Positions 1 through 6,584 of a stretch of 26,221 nucleotides of DNA are shown in pieces (the first letter of the stretch is position 1; each line of letters starts with the position of its first letter). This stretch comes from an uncultured Bacillota bacterium. GTDB lineage: Bacteria > Bacillota_I > Bacilli_A > RFN20 > CAG-826. The stretch is taken from contig CALEHV010000004.1 in assembly GCA_937876465.1 (NCBI GenBank), positions 1-26,221 on the forward strand. The letters run 5' to 3'. The position numbers and the translations under genes are program-made. The notes under the pieces were generated by a model. The model worked only from the letters and a program-made list of their open reading frames with translations, ran no database searches and was not told the DNA's origin.

Positions 1-30
1 GATACTGAATCCATTAGGATTCTTGAGTAG
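1..30 (+). CDS. Possible last codons of a TnpB-family ORF (partial)
   Basis: Frame 1 is open from the window edge for nine codons (D-T-E-S-I-R-I-L-E) and then meets TAG. A tnpB reading frame commonly runs into the first hairpin of the right end, and this one does. The piece is far too short to identify from its own sequence; the call rests on the following hairpins and the presence of another tnpB element at the far end of the window. Confidence 0.3.
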   Translation, partial: DTESIRILE

Positions 31-80
31 GAATCTCCCATCTTCAAAACAATTATTTGTTTAAGTGGGAGTAGTTCAAT
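1..80 (+). mobile_element. Right end of an IS200/IS605-type tnpB element (omegaRNA-like 3' end)
   Basis: Two consecutive stem-loops are visible. The first is GAATCC-atta-GGATTC (8-23). The second runs from CTCCCA at about 36 through AAACAA-ttat-TTGTTT to TGGGAG at about 70, giving roughly 15 paired bases with small bulges. Read in frame 1, codons 1-9 are open and end at TAG (28-30); the codons after the stop would read E-S-P, a pattern that recurs at the 3' ends of Bacillota tnpB elements. Together these look like the tail of a tnpB ORF overlapping its guide-RNA/right-end structure. The ORF itself lies before the window. Seen: the hairpins and stop. Inferred: the element identity and its exact boundary near the TTCAA at 75-79, which coincides with the stop codon of the neighbouring permease gene. 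Confidence 0.55.
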
Positions 81-849
81 TAATATCAGTTCTTTTAAAA
101 CTAATAAATCCTAAGAGTAAGTTTACTCCAATTAAGGCAACAAATATTCCTAAACTAAAGAACATTTGTGGTCCAGTTAAATCTCTCATTACTGTAACTC
201 CGTAGAATGGAACTAAATAGATTATATCTGGTAAAGGCTCTCCACCAGATTGAGCAATTACTGATTGAATTACAGGAATTACAGTCATAGATACAACACC
301 AATAATTAAATCGGTCAAAACGACGAAAGGAATTGATGCTGCATTTTTCATTAATGTTGTTAATAAAATAACAAATGTTGAAATGAAAACATATCCTAAT
401 AAACCTGAGAAGAGATACCAAAGTACTCTTTCCGCTTTTAATTCTGACCAAATGTTAAACATTAATTGTCCAAACAACATATAGCTGACAAAACTAAGTA
501 ATGATAAGAAAAGAATTAAACATGCAGTCGAAATCAAATAGGATAAATAAATCTTGCTCTTAGATTGCCCACAAATAACTTTATTTCTTGTCATTCCACT
601 TGAAAAATCTGAGCCTGTAAGAATTGCACCAAATGTTGGAACCATTAAACCCGTGATAAGCATTGGAGATAATGCAAAATCAATTAATTGAGTTATAACC
701 ATTGCTCCACCAGATACATCTGTTGTTGGCATTTCAATCTTCATTAAGCCAAAAAAGAATAATGGGAAAATGACTACAACGCCCATTCCAACATATAAGA
801 GGACACTTTTGAAAATCTTTTTAAAATCTGTTATTAATAAACCTAGCAT
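76..849 (-). CDS. ABC-2 type transporter permease
   Basis: A 257-residue, strongly hydrophobic protein with about six predicted membrane segments: near residues 17-38, 55-80, 100-125, 140-165, 172-197 and 230-250. The N-terminus (MLGLLITDFKKIFKSV) is the basic amphipathic lead-in usual for ABC-2 permeases, and a cytoplasmic loop near residues 80-97 follows the second membrane span. It starts one base after the stop of the ATPase gene, so the two are almost certainly translated together and form a simple exporter. The substrate cannot be deduced; bacitracin/lantibiotic-type efflux or membrane stress roles are common for this pair type. Its TGA stop at 76-78 falls inside what looks like the end of an IS element, so its last residues may have been set by that insertion. 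Confidence 0.85.
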   Translation of the reverse strand: MLGLLITDFKKIFKSVLLYVGMGVVVIFPLFFFGLMKIEMPTTDVSGGAMVITQLIDFALSPMLITGLMVPTFGAILTGSDFSSGMTRNKVICGQSKSKIYLSYLISTACLILFLSLLSFVSYMLFGQLMFNIWSELKAERVLWYLFSGLLGYVFISTFVILLTTLMKNAASIPFVVLTDLIIGVVSMTVIPVIQSVIAQSGGEPLPDIIYLVPFYGVTVMRDLTGPQMFFSLGIFVALIGVNLLLGFISFKRTDIN

Positions 850-850
850 T

Positions 851-1783
851 TTATAAAGCCTCCCCTTTTACAACTAATTTAATGTAATAATCTTCAATAT
901 TTTCGTCTTTGAGACCAATATTGCGAATCTTAATTTTGTTTTTCGTTAAGAAAGATATTGCATCATTAATATCAATTAAATCGAAAATAATTAAATCTGA
1001 TTTTTCAATTTCGTATGATTCAATTTTTAAACCTTTAATAACGTCTTTCATATCTTTCTCATCAGTAAAAGAGATTGTTAATTTACGACGTGCTTTGGAT
1101 CTCAATTCATCCATAGAAATTTCTTCTAATAATTTTCCATGTGAAAGGAATCCAACTTTGTTGACCATCTTTTCTAATTCAGAAAGAATGTGGCTTGAAA
1201 TTAAAAATGTTACGCCTTTTTCTTTATTGAGTTTAATAATAACTTCTCTCATTTCAATAATGCCTTTTGGATCAAGGCCATTCATTGGCTCATCAAGAAT
1301 AATTAATTCTGGATCGCTTACCATAATGCTTGCTAATCCAAGTCTTTGGCGCATACCAAGTGAGAAATTTTTTGTTTTCTTATTCTTAATTTCTTCATAG
1401 TTAAGACCTACAGAATTAAGAATTATAATTAATTCTTCATCAGTCTTTTTAACACCACATAAAGTGGCTTGAACTTTTAAGTTTTCTAAAGCGGTAAAAC
1501 TTCTATTATTTGAAACTGCTTCAACAATAGCTCCAGTTTTTCTTCTTGCTGCATAAATTTTATTTGATCTAGCATCCACGCCAAGCAATGCATAATTTCC
1601 TGATGTAGCATTTGCTAAACCTGTTAACAAACGAATAACTGTTGTTTTTCCTGCACCATTTTCACCTACGAATCCATAAATATCACCTTTTTCAATGTGC
1701 ATATTTACATGGTCTACAGCTTTTTTGCCTTTGTAACTTTTACAAAGGTCGAATGTTTCTACAATATATCTAGAGCTTTCCAT
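851..1783 (-). CDS. ABC transporter ATP-binding protein
   Basis: A 310-residue ABC ATPase that energises the adjacent permease. Walker A is GENGAGKTT (residues 40-48), the signature is SLGMRQ (141-146), and Walker B with the catalytic Glu is LIILDEP (160-166), followed by the D-loop NGLDP and the switch His in SSHILSE. About 90 residues follow the ATPase core, as is usual for the CcmA/drug-exporter subfamily. Start ATG at 1783 has AAAGGA upstream (minus strand) at good spacing. The leader lies in 1784-1842; a weak promoter-like pair can be drawn there (TTGCAT and AATATA, 17 apart) but is not convincing. A bidirectional terminator at 1843-1870 separates this pair from nusG, so it is probably its own transcription unit. 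Confidence 0.9.
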   Translation of the reverse strand: MESSRYIVETFDLCKSYKGKKAVDHVNMHIEKGDIYGFVGENGAGKTTVIRLLTGLANATSGNYALLGVDARSNKIYAARRKTGAIVEAVSNNRSFTALENLKVQATLCGVKKTDEELIIILNSVGLNYEEIKNKKTKNFSLGMRQRLGLASIMVSDPELIILDEPMNGLDPKGIIEMREVIIKLNKEKGVTFLISSHILSELEKMVNKVGFLSHGKLLEEISMDELRSKARRKLTISFTDEKDMKDVIKGLKIESYEIEKSDLIIFDLIDINDAISFLTKNKIKIRNIGLKDENIEDYYIKLVVKGEAL

Positions 1784-1842
1784 ATTTGAGTCCTTTATCG
1801 CTTAATTCTTATATATTATTACAAATGCGCACGTATGCAATG

Positions 1843-1870
1843 AAAAAACTCTGGCAATCACCAGAGTCTT
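1843..1870 (-). terminator. Rho-independent terminator after nusG
   Basis: The stem ACTCTGG (1848-1854) pairs with CCAGAGT (1861-1867) around a 6-base loop. On the minus strand it is followed by a run of T (1848-1843), as expected for ending the rpmG-secE-nusG transcript just after the nusG stop at 1882. The plus-strand side also has a short T-rich run, but no plus-strand gene needs it. Confidence 0.85.
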
Positions 1871-1881
1871 TTCTATAAAAT

Positions 1882-2466
1882 TTAGATTTTATCAATTTCC
1901 GAGAATTCGACTTCAACTTCTGTTTCTCTACCGAAGAACATTGTTTTAACAACACAAGCACCTGTGTCTTCGTTAATTGAGGAAATTGTACCTTCTTGTC
2001 CTTCGAATGTGCCTTCGATAATCTTGACAAGATCGCCAACTTTGTAACGTGAATACATTTCTTTGTCGACCATACCAATTCTCTTAAGAACTGATTCCAT
2101 TTCATCTCTTGAAATAGGAGTTGGTTTTTGACCACCACCAGCGGAACCAGCAATACCAGTTACATCTGGACAGTTACGAACTCTATACCAAACATCATCT
2201 GTCATAATCATTTCTACGAAAATATGACCTGGATAGAGGTTTTTCATTTTCTTCTTTGGTTCTTTAACGCCTGTTTTTCTGTTAGCAACTTCAACAGTAA
2301 CTTCTTCTTCAGCGACCAAAACTTGGAAAATATAATTTTCAAGATTATAAGCTGCAATTGTTCTCTTTAAATTATCAGCAACTCTTCTTTCACGTTGTGA
2401 ATATGTATTAACAATATACCAGTGTTTATCACCGAGATTTTGATTCATTTCTTTAACATCTGCCAT
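1882..2466 (-). CDS. nusG: Transcription termination/antitermination factor NusG
   Basis: A 194-residue NusG, close to the family length. The N-terminal NGN domain begins near HWYIVNTYSQRER (residues 15-27) and includes the typical LYPGHIFVEM segment (77-86). The C-terminal KOW domain shows VGDLVKIIEGTFEGQEG (about 143-159). It binds RNA polymerase through the NGN domain and couples to partners such as NusE/S10 through KOW. An insert around residues 50-75, rich in Glu, Val and Lys, precedes the PGHIFV strand. AGGAGG lies just upstream of the ATG. It is the last gene of rpmG-secE-nusG, the standard bacterial order, and ends at a strong terminator. Confidence 0.97.
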   Translation of the reverse strand: MADVKEMNQNLGDKHWYIVNTYSQRERRVADNLKRTIAAYNLENYIFQVLVAEEEVTVEVANRKTGVKEPKKKMKNLYPGHIFVEMIMTDDVWYRVRNCPDVTGIAGSAGGGQKPTPISRDEMESVLKRIGMVDKEMYSRYKVGDLVKIIEGTFEGQEGTISSINEDTGACVVKTMFFGRETEVEVEFSEIDKI

Positions 2467-2482
2467 TTTTACATCCTCCTAT

Positions 2483-2734
2483 TTAGAAAAGCGAGCGGAT
2501 AACATCAATAGCAGCTGATGTATCGCTACCTCCATTTTTTCTTAAACCTGCAAACCATTGTTTGAGTTGTCCAATTACAGTTCCGGCTGCCCAGTCTTCA
2601 ATTGAAAGAATTAAAGCTGTAAATGCACAAATTAAAATAACGGCAATTAAAACAGGAAAGAAACGATCGGCTTTAGGCCAACGAACACGTTTACCTTCTT
2701 TGATTACTTCTTTTGTATATTTTTTAACACCCAT
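2483..2734 (-). CDS. secE: Preprotein translocase subunit SecE
   Basis: An 83-residue SecE of the short single-span type found in most Bacillota. The amphipathic segment KEVIKEGKRVRWPKADRF (about residues 8-25) carries the conserved W-P motif, and one membrane helix follows at about 27-46. A roughly 35-residue tail after the helix is a little longer than usual and contains a second mildly hydrophobic stretch (AAGTVIGQLKQWFAGL). It stabilises SecY in the membrane-embedded Sec channel. GGAGG overlaps the rpmG stop region and the start is at 2734; nusG follows after 16 bases. Confidence 0.93.
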   Translation of the reverse strand: MGVKKYTKEVIKEGKRVRWPKADRFFPVLIAVILICAFTALILSIEDWAAGTVIGQLKQWFAGLRKNGGSDTSAAIDVIRSLF

Positions 2735-2745
2735 AAGTAACCTCC

Positions 2746-2892
2746 CTACTTGCTTTCTTTGTGTACTGTCATCCTATTACAATGAGGACAATACTTCTTA
2801 ATCTCAAGACGTTCTGTTGAACCTTCTTTGCGTGTCGTAGTGTAATTTCTAGACAAGCATTCAGAGCAAATTAAAATAACTTTCTTTCTCAT
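2746..2892 (-). CDS. rpmG: 50S ribosomal protein L33
   Basis: A 48-residue zinc-ribbon ribosomal protein, the normal length for L33. It begins MRKKVILICSECLSRNY and ends near KKYCPHCNRMTVHKESK, giving the two CxxC pairs (C9/C12 and C35/C38) that mark the zinc-binding C+ form. It sits directly upstream of secE, as in most bacteria. Its promoter (2927-2955) has near-consensus boxes and its -35 overlaps the end of mrp. The C+ form implies a zinc-replete paralogue; whether a zinc-free copy exists elsewhere cannot be seen here. Confidence 0.95.
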   Translation of the reverse strand: MRKKVILICSECLSRNYTTTRKEGSTERLEIKKYCPHCNRMTVHKESK

Positions 2893-2926
2893 ATCTTTGT
2901 TATCCTATGAAACATCTTGTGCACAT

Positions 2927-2955
2927 ATGATACATTCGTGAAGATGGATTGTCAA
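2927..2955 (-). promoter_or_regulatory. Sigma-A-type promoter for rpmG-secE-nusG
   Basis: On the minus strand TTGACA (2955-2950) and TATCAT (2932-2927) are 17 bases apart. The predicted start is near 2920, about 28 bases before the rpmG ATG. The -35 hexamer overlaps the TGA stop codon of mrp (2952-2954). Confidence 0.7.
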
Positions 2956-3776
2956 TTTTTCTTAGACAAAATTTTCACAATCTTATCCATTGCAGAAGTT
3001 TCGTATTCTTCAATCTCGCCTTTATCAACTAATGCAGCTAATTTTGGATCGATTGGAATTTCTGCTAAAACATCTAATCCGTGTCTAGTAACGTCTTCCT
3101 TAAAGTGTCCATTACCAAAAACTGTTATTTTCTCGTCACAATTTGGACATTTAATATATGCCATGTTTTCAGCAACACCGACAATTGGAATGTTCATCAT
3201 TTTTGCCATATTAATTGATTTGGCAACAACCATTGAAACAAGCTCTTGAGGTGAGCTAACAACAACAATTCCTTCAATTGGTATCATTTGAAAAACTGTC
3301 AAAGGTATGTCACCAGTTCCTGGTGGCATATCGATTAATAAATAATCGACATCTCCATATACAACATCTGTAAATAATTGTTGTACAAAACCAGATACTA
3401 ATGGGCCTCTCCAAACAATTGGGGATTCATCATCTGCCAAAAGCAAATTAGCAGACATAACTTTAACACCATGTTTTGATAATACTGGGAAAATTTCTGT
3501 TTCAGTTGACTCGGCCATCTTTCCTTTCAAACCAAATGCTTGAGGAATACTTGGTCCAGTAACATCAGCGTCAATAATAGCAACATTATTTCCAGCTTTG
3601 TTTAAGGCACTAGCAAGTAATGAAGTGACGAGTGATTTTCCGACACCACCTTTACCAGAAATAATTGCATAAATATGCTTAATGTTTGATAAAGGATGTG
3701 GTTTAAGTTTTTCAATAACGCGAGACTCGCAGTTTCCTTGGCTGCAATGTTCGCAATCGTGATTACAATCAGACAT
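2952..3776 (-). CDS. mrp: Mrp/ApbC/Nbp35-type P-loop ATPase, iron-sulfur carrier
   Basis: A 274-residue cytosolic ATPase of the Mrp/NBP35 family, which binds and delivers 4Fe-4S clusters. The deviant Walker A GKGGVGKS is near residues 41-48. Switch motifs DADVTGPS and DMPPGTGD follow, and the cluster-binding CPNC pair lies near the C-terminal third. The N-terminus carries a second Cys group (C4, C8, C11, C16), as in Nbp35 and many clostridial Mrp proteins. I start it at 3776 because an in-frame ATG 17 codons upstream would lie in the -35 box of its own promoter. Its place between the sigH-like gene and rpmG is not part of the usual block. The cluster downstream of this region needs many Fe-S enzymes (SdaA, 2Fe-2S hydroxylase subunits, ferredoxin domain), which fits its role. 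Confidence 0.9.
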   Translation of the reverse strand: MSDCNHDCEHCSQGNCESRVIEKLKPHPLSNIKHIYAIISGKGGVGKSLVTSLLASALNKAGNNVAIIDADVTGPSIPQAFGLKGKMAESTETEIFPVLSKHGVKVMSANLLLADDESPIVWRGPLVSGFVQQLFTDVVYGDVDYLLIDMPPGTGDIPLTVFQMIPIEGIVVVSSPQELVSMVVAKSINMAKMMNIPIVGVAENMAYIKCPNCDEKITVFGNGHFKEDVTRHGLDVLAEIPIDPKLAALVDKGEIEEYETSAMDKIVKILSKKN

Positions 3777-3798
3777 ATATTTACCTACTTTCAAAATA

Positions 3799-3827
3799 AT
3801 TATGGAGTTATTAATGAATATTTGCAA
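3799..3827 (-). promoter_or_regulatory. Promoter for mrp
   Basis: Minus-strand TTGCAA (3827-3822) and CATAAT (3804-3799) are separated by 17 bases. The predicted start near 3792 leaves a leader of about 15 bases containing a short GTAGG ribosome-binding site before the ATG at 3776. Confidence 0.55.
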
Positions 3828-3836
3828 ATTAAATAA

Positions 3837-4454
3837 CTATTTAAATTTTAATATATCTTTTTTGAATTTATCATAATCTTTATTCTTAATTAAACGTCTG
3901 ACTCTTTGCTCATGAATGCCAAGTTTGTTTGATATCTCTTTTATAGAAAAACCTTCGCTTTTTAACAATAATATTCTCGCAATATCCCTGTAAATCTTTG
4001 GTTTTTTCAAATTTTTCGTCGTAGATCTTAACGTATATTTAATCTGCTCATAACTACAAATTTCTTCTGTATTTTCACTCTCATCAGCGATTAAATCTAA
4101 TAACACTATTCCATCAGATATTGGTTCATCTAAGCTAACAGCATTTTCAAGAGCGTCAGTGCTATTAATTTGATTATAAAGATCTCTAGTTATTCTTCTT
4201 ATTGCAACAACGTTAAAGAATCTTAAGAACGATGATTTTTGTTCTCTATAATGAAGCAAACTGTTTTCAAAACATACATAAAAAGTTAATAAAAAATCAT
4301 CTTTGTTATAATAATAAACGCACATCCTTTGAGCTGTCTTATAAAGTATGACTTCAAACCTTTCTTGATATTTTTTAAGCAAAATATTGTAGTACCTATC
4401 ACCATTTTCTTTTATGAGTGAAAGTAACTCTCGATCACTTAAATTTTTAGACAT
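3837..4454 (-). CDS. Sigma-70-like factor in the sigH position
   Basis: A 205-residue protein with an N-terminal helical part resembling sigma region 2 (LLSLIKENGDRYYNILLKKY, about residues 10-29, and FNVVAIRRITRDLYNQ near 80-95) and a C-terminal helix-turn-helix resembling region 4 (GFSIKEISNKLGIHEQRVRRLIK, about 168-190). Its place between rlmB and rpmG-secE-nusG is the place of sigH in Bacillus and relatives, which is the best argument for orthology; the sequence itself is well diverged from textbook SigH. In Bacilli SigH drives competence or early sporulation genes. Whether that holds here is open. The start at 4454 follows AAGGAG, which is embedded in a hairpin (4459-4478). A plain RNA-binding or ECF-like regulator cannot be excluded. 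Confidence 0.7.
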   Translation of the reverse strand: MSKNLSDRELLSLIKENGDRYYNILLKKYQERFEVILYKTAQRMCVYYYNKDDFLLTFYVCFENSLLHYREQKSSFLRFFNVVAIRRITRDLYNQINSTDALENAVSLDEPISDGIVLLDLIADESENTEEICSYEQIKYTLRSTTKNLKKPKIYRDIARILLLKSEGFSIKEISNKLGIHEQRVRRLIKNKDYDKFKKDILKFK

Positions 4455-4458
4455 AAAA

Positions 4459-4478
4459 AGACTCCTTTTCGGGAGTCT
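4459..4478 (-). promoter_or_regulatory. Hairpin holding the ribosome-binding site of the sigma-like gene; also terminator-like
   Basis: On the minus strand AGACTCC-CGAAAA-GGAGTCT is followed by TTTT and then the ATG of the sigma-like gene. The AAGGAG ribosome-binding site (4467-4462) makes up the loop edge and right arm, 7 bases from the ATG. The structure has both the form of an intrinsic terminator for rlmB transcripts and that of a lid on translation of the next gene. Geometry is seen; the regulatory role is inferred. Confidence 0.6.
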
Positions 4479-4490
4479 AATTTACTAAAT

Positions 4491-5231
4491 TTATTTATTT
4501 CGAATTCTAGCTAGGATAATTCCAGTAGCAACAGATACATTTAATGAATTAACATGACCTGTCATTGGGATTTTTATTATAAAGTCAGAACTTTCTAATA
4601 CTAATCGAGAAATTCCAAATCCTTCAGAACCCATAATTAATACAGTTGGACCAGAGTAATTCAGCTTTTGATAGTTATCTTTTCCACTGCCATCTGCAGC
4701 ATAAATCCAATAGCCTTCTTTTTTAAGTTCGTTAATTGCGTTTGTAAGGTTTCCTACTTGAGCAATTTTTACATGATTGATTGCACCGGTAGAAACCTTA
4801 GCAACTGTTGGATTCACTGGAACTTGATTACGATTTTTTATAATGATGCCGTCAACAGAAAATGCATCAACACTTCTAATGATTGCACCAAAATTATGTG
4901 GGTCATTAACTTCATCTAATATTAGAATTAAAGGATTTTCTTTCTTTTTTGAATAAGCGATTATTTCGCTTAATGAAGAATAACTATAAGATTTAACAAC
5001 ACCAGCTACGCCTTGATGATTGCCTTTATTTGTCATTCTATCAAGTTCTTTAATATCTAAATATATAGGATGCAAATTGTTTTTTTTAATTGCATTCAAA
5101 ATTTTTTGATCTGAAAATCCATTTTGTAAATATACTTTTTCAACGCTTTTTGTATCGAGAAAACTTAGTAAAGAATTCCTCCCATACACTAAGTTTGACA
5201 TCTCGTTTTTTGGTTTTGTCTCAAATCTCAT
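4491..5231 (-). CDS. rlmB: 23S rRNA (guanosine-2'-O-)-methyltransferase RlmB, TrmH/SpoU family
   Basis: A 246-residue SpoU-class knotted methyltransferase. SpoU motif 1 is NFGAIIRS (113-120), motif 2 is IMGSEGFGISRLV (199-211), and motif 3 is IPMTGHVNSLNVSVATGI (221-238). The N-terminal 80 residues form the substrate-binding domain, beginning with the typical VYGRNSLL. It uses S-adenosylmethionine to methylate 23S rRNA. It lies 18 bases after cysS, as in the Bacillus cysS-mrnC-rlmB order, but mrnC is absent. Neither the start at 5231 nor the alternative ATG at 5201 has a strong ribosome-binding site; residues before VYGRN are variable in the family. Confidence 0.9.
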   Translation of the reverse strand: MRFETKPKNEMSNLVYGRNSLLSFLDTKSVEKVYLQNGFSDQKILNAIKKNNLHPIYLDIKELDRMTNKGNHQGVAGVVKSYSYSSLSEIIAYSKKKENPLILILDEVNDPHNFGAIIRSVDAFSVDGIIIKNRNQVPVNPTVAKVSTGAINHVKIAQVGNLTNAINELKKEGYWIYAADGSGKDNYQKLNYSGPTVLIMGSEGFGISRLVLESSDFIIKIPMTGHVNSLNVSVATGIILARIRNK

Positions 5232-5249
5232 AATCGTATTTTTAACTCG

Positions 5250-6584
5250 TTAAATAATATTATTCTTAATTAAAATATCTCTTAACTCATCGCTCTTTTC
5301 GAAATTTTTCTCACGTTTATAGTCAAGATATTGATTGTAAATTGCTTCGAGTTCTTTTGTTAAAACTGGTAAATTTAATTCAATTCCAAGAACATCAAGC
5401 ATAGCTTTTATTGTTGCATATAAAGATTCGCATTTCTTTAAATCAATTGGGTTCTTTCTGATTTCTTGGTTTGCCTCTTTAACATAAGCAAACAAGCTTG
5501 CTAAAGCGTTACTTGTGTTGAAATCATCTGCTAATGCATTAATAAAATCATCAGTGTGAACATCTTTACTTTCTAAGAAGCCATGCATTAATTGGATTTT
5601 AACTGAAAGTTGTTTCATAGCCATTGAAATCTTATTCAATTCATTAGTTGCTGATTGAATTGTTTCTTCAGTAAATGAAACTGGGGCTCTATAGTGAGCT
5701 GAAAGAATGACTAAACGTAATAAATTACCACCGAATTTTTCAATAGCGTCTTTTGCTAAAACAACATTGCCTAAGGACTTGGACATCTTTTCATTACCAA
5801 AAGTAACAAATCCATTGTGCATCCAAATATTTGCAATCTTATTGTTGTCATGAGCTTTTGCTTGAGCAATCTCATTTTCGTGGTGCGGGAATTTTAAATC
5901 AAATCCTCCACCATGAATATCAATAGCGCCATCAAAGATGGAATTAATCATTACACAGCATTCAGTATGCCATCCAGGTCTTCCTTTTCCCCAAGGAGAA
6001 TCCCATTGAATACCGACATCTGTCTTTTTCCATAAAGCGAAATCTAATGGAGATTCTTTTTTGGAGTTTTCTTCAATACGCGCACCAACTTCCAAATCAT
6101 CTACTTTAACATTCGCAAGTTCGCCATAGTCTTTAATTGCACTTATTCTAAAGAATACATCTCCATCAACTTCATAAGCTGCACCTTTTTTAACTAAATC
6201 ATCAATATAAGAGATGATTTTTGGCATGTATTCTGTAACTCTTGGATTTTTATAATGAGTTTTAACATGCAACTTATTTAAAACATCTTTGTATGCAGCA
6301 ATATAACGTTCAGTAATAACTGTTTCGCTAACGCCTTCTTCAATTGCTTTCTTAATAATTTTGTCATCGACGTCAGTGAAGTTAGAAACTAACTTAACGT
6401 TATAGCCAATATATTCTAAAAATCTACGTAATGTATCAAAAACTACTGGAGGACGTGCATTACCAACGTGAGCATCGCCATAAACTGTTGGTCCACAACA
6501 ATAAATTGAAACCTCGCCTTCATGAATTGGTTTTAAAACATCAATTCTATTTGTGAGTGAGTTAAATACTTTTACATCAATCAT
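5250..6584 (-). CDS. cysS: Cysteinyl-tRNA synthetase
   Basis: A 444-residue class I synthetase that charges tRNA-Cys, slightly shorter than the common 460-470. The HIGH-type motif is DAHVGNARP (HVGN at 39-42), KMSKS is at 266-270, and the zinc site can be traced to C30, C209, H234 and E238. The C-terminal anticodon-binding part is compact. The start codon overlaps the sdaA stop in an ATGA, and a GGAGGG ribosome-binding site lies within the end of sdaA, so the two are translationally coupled. Linking serine deamination to Cys-tRNA synthesis is an unusual partner; in Bacillus cysE is upstream instead. Confidence 0.96.
   Translation of the reverse strand: MIDVKVFNSLTNRIDVLKPIHEGEVSIYCCGPTVYGDAHVGNARPPVVFDTLRRFLEYIGYNVKLVSNFTDVDDKIIKKAIEEGVSETVITERYIAAYKDVLNKLHVKTHYKNPRVTEYMPKIISYIDDLVKKGAAYEVDGDVFFRISAIKDYGELANVKVDDLEVGARIEENSKKESPLDFALWKKTDVGIQWDSPWGKGRPGWHTECCVMINSIFDGAIDIHGGGFDLKFPHHENEIAQAKAHDNNKIANIWMHNGFVTFGNEKMSKSLGNVVLAKDAIEKFGGNLLRLVILSAHYRAPVSFTEETIQSATNELNKISMAMKQLSVKIQLMHGFLESKDVHTDDFINALADDFNTSNALASLFAYVKEANQEIRKNPIDLKKCESLYATIKAMLDVLGIELNLPVLTKELEAIYNQYLDYKREKNFEKSDELRDILIKNNII

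Noticed and set aside
30..75. Hairpin as the terminator of the ABC exporter operon
   Set aside because: No T run follows on the minus strand, and the sequence matches an IS right end better.
3777..3827. An upstream in-frame ATG for mrp adding 17 residues
   Set aside because: It lies within the -35 box of a good promoter and the added residues (I/N-rich) do not resemble the family; the Cys-rich start at 3776 does.
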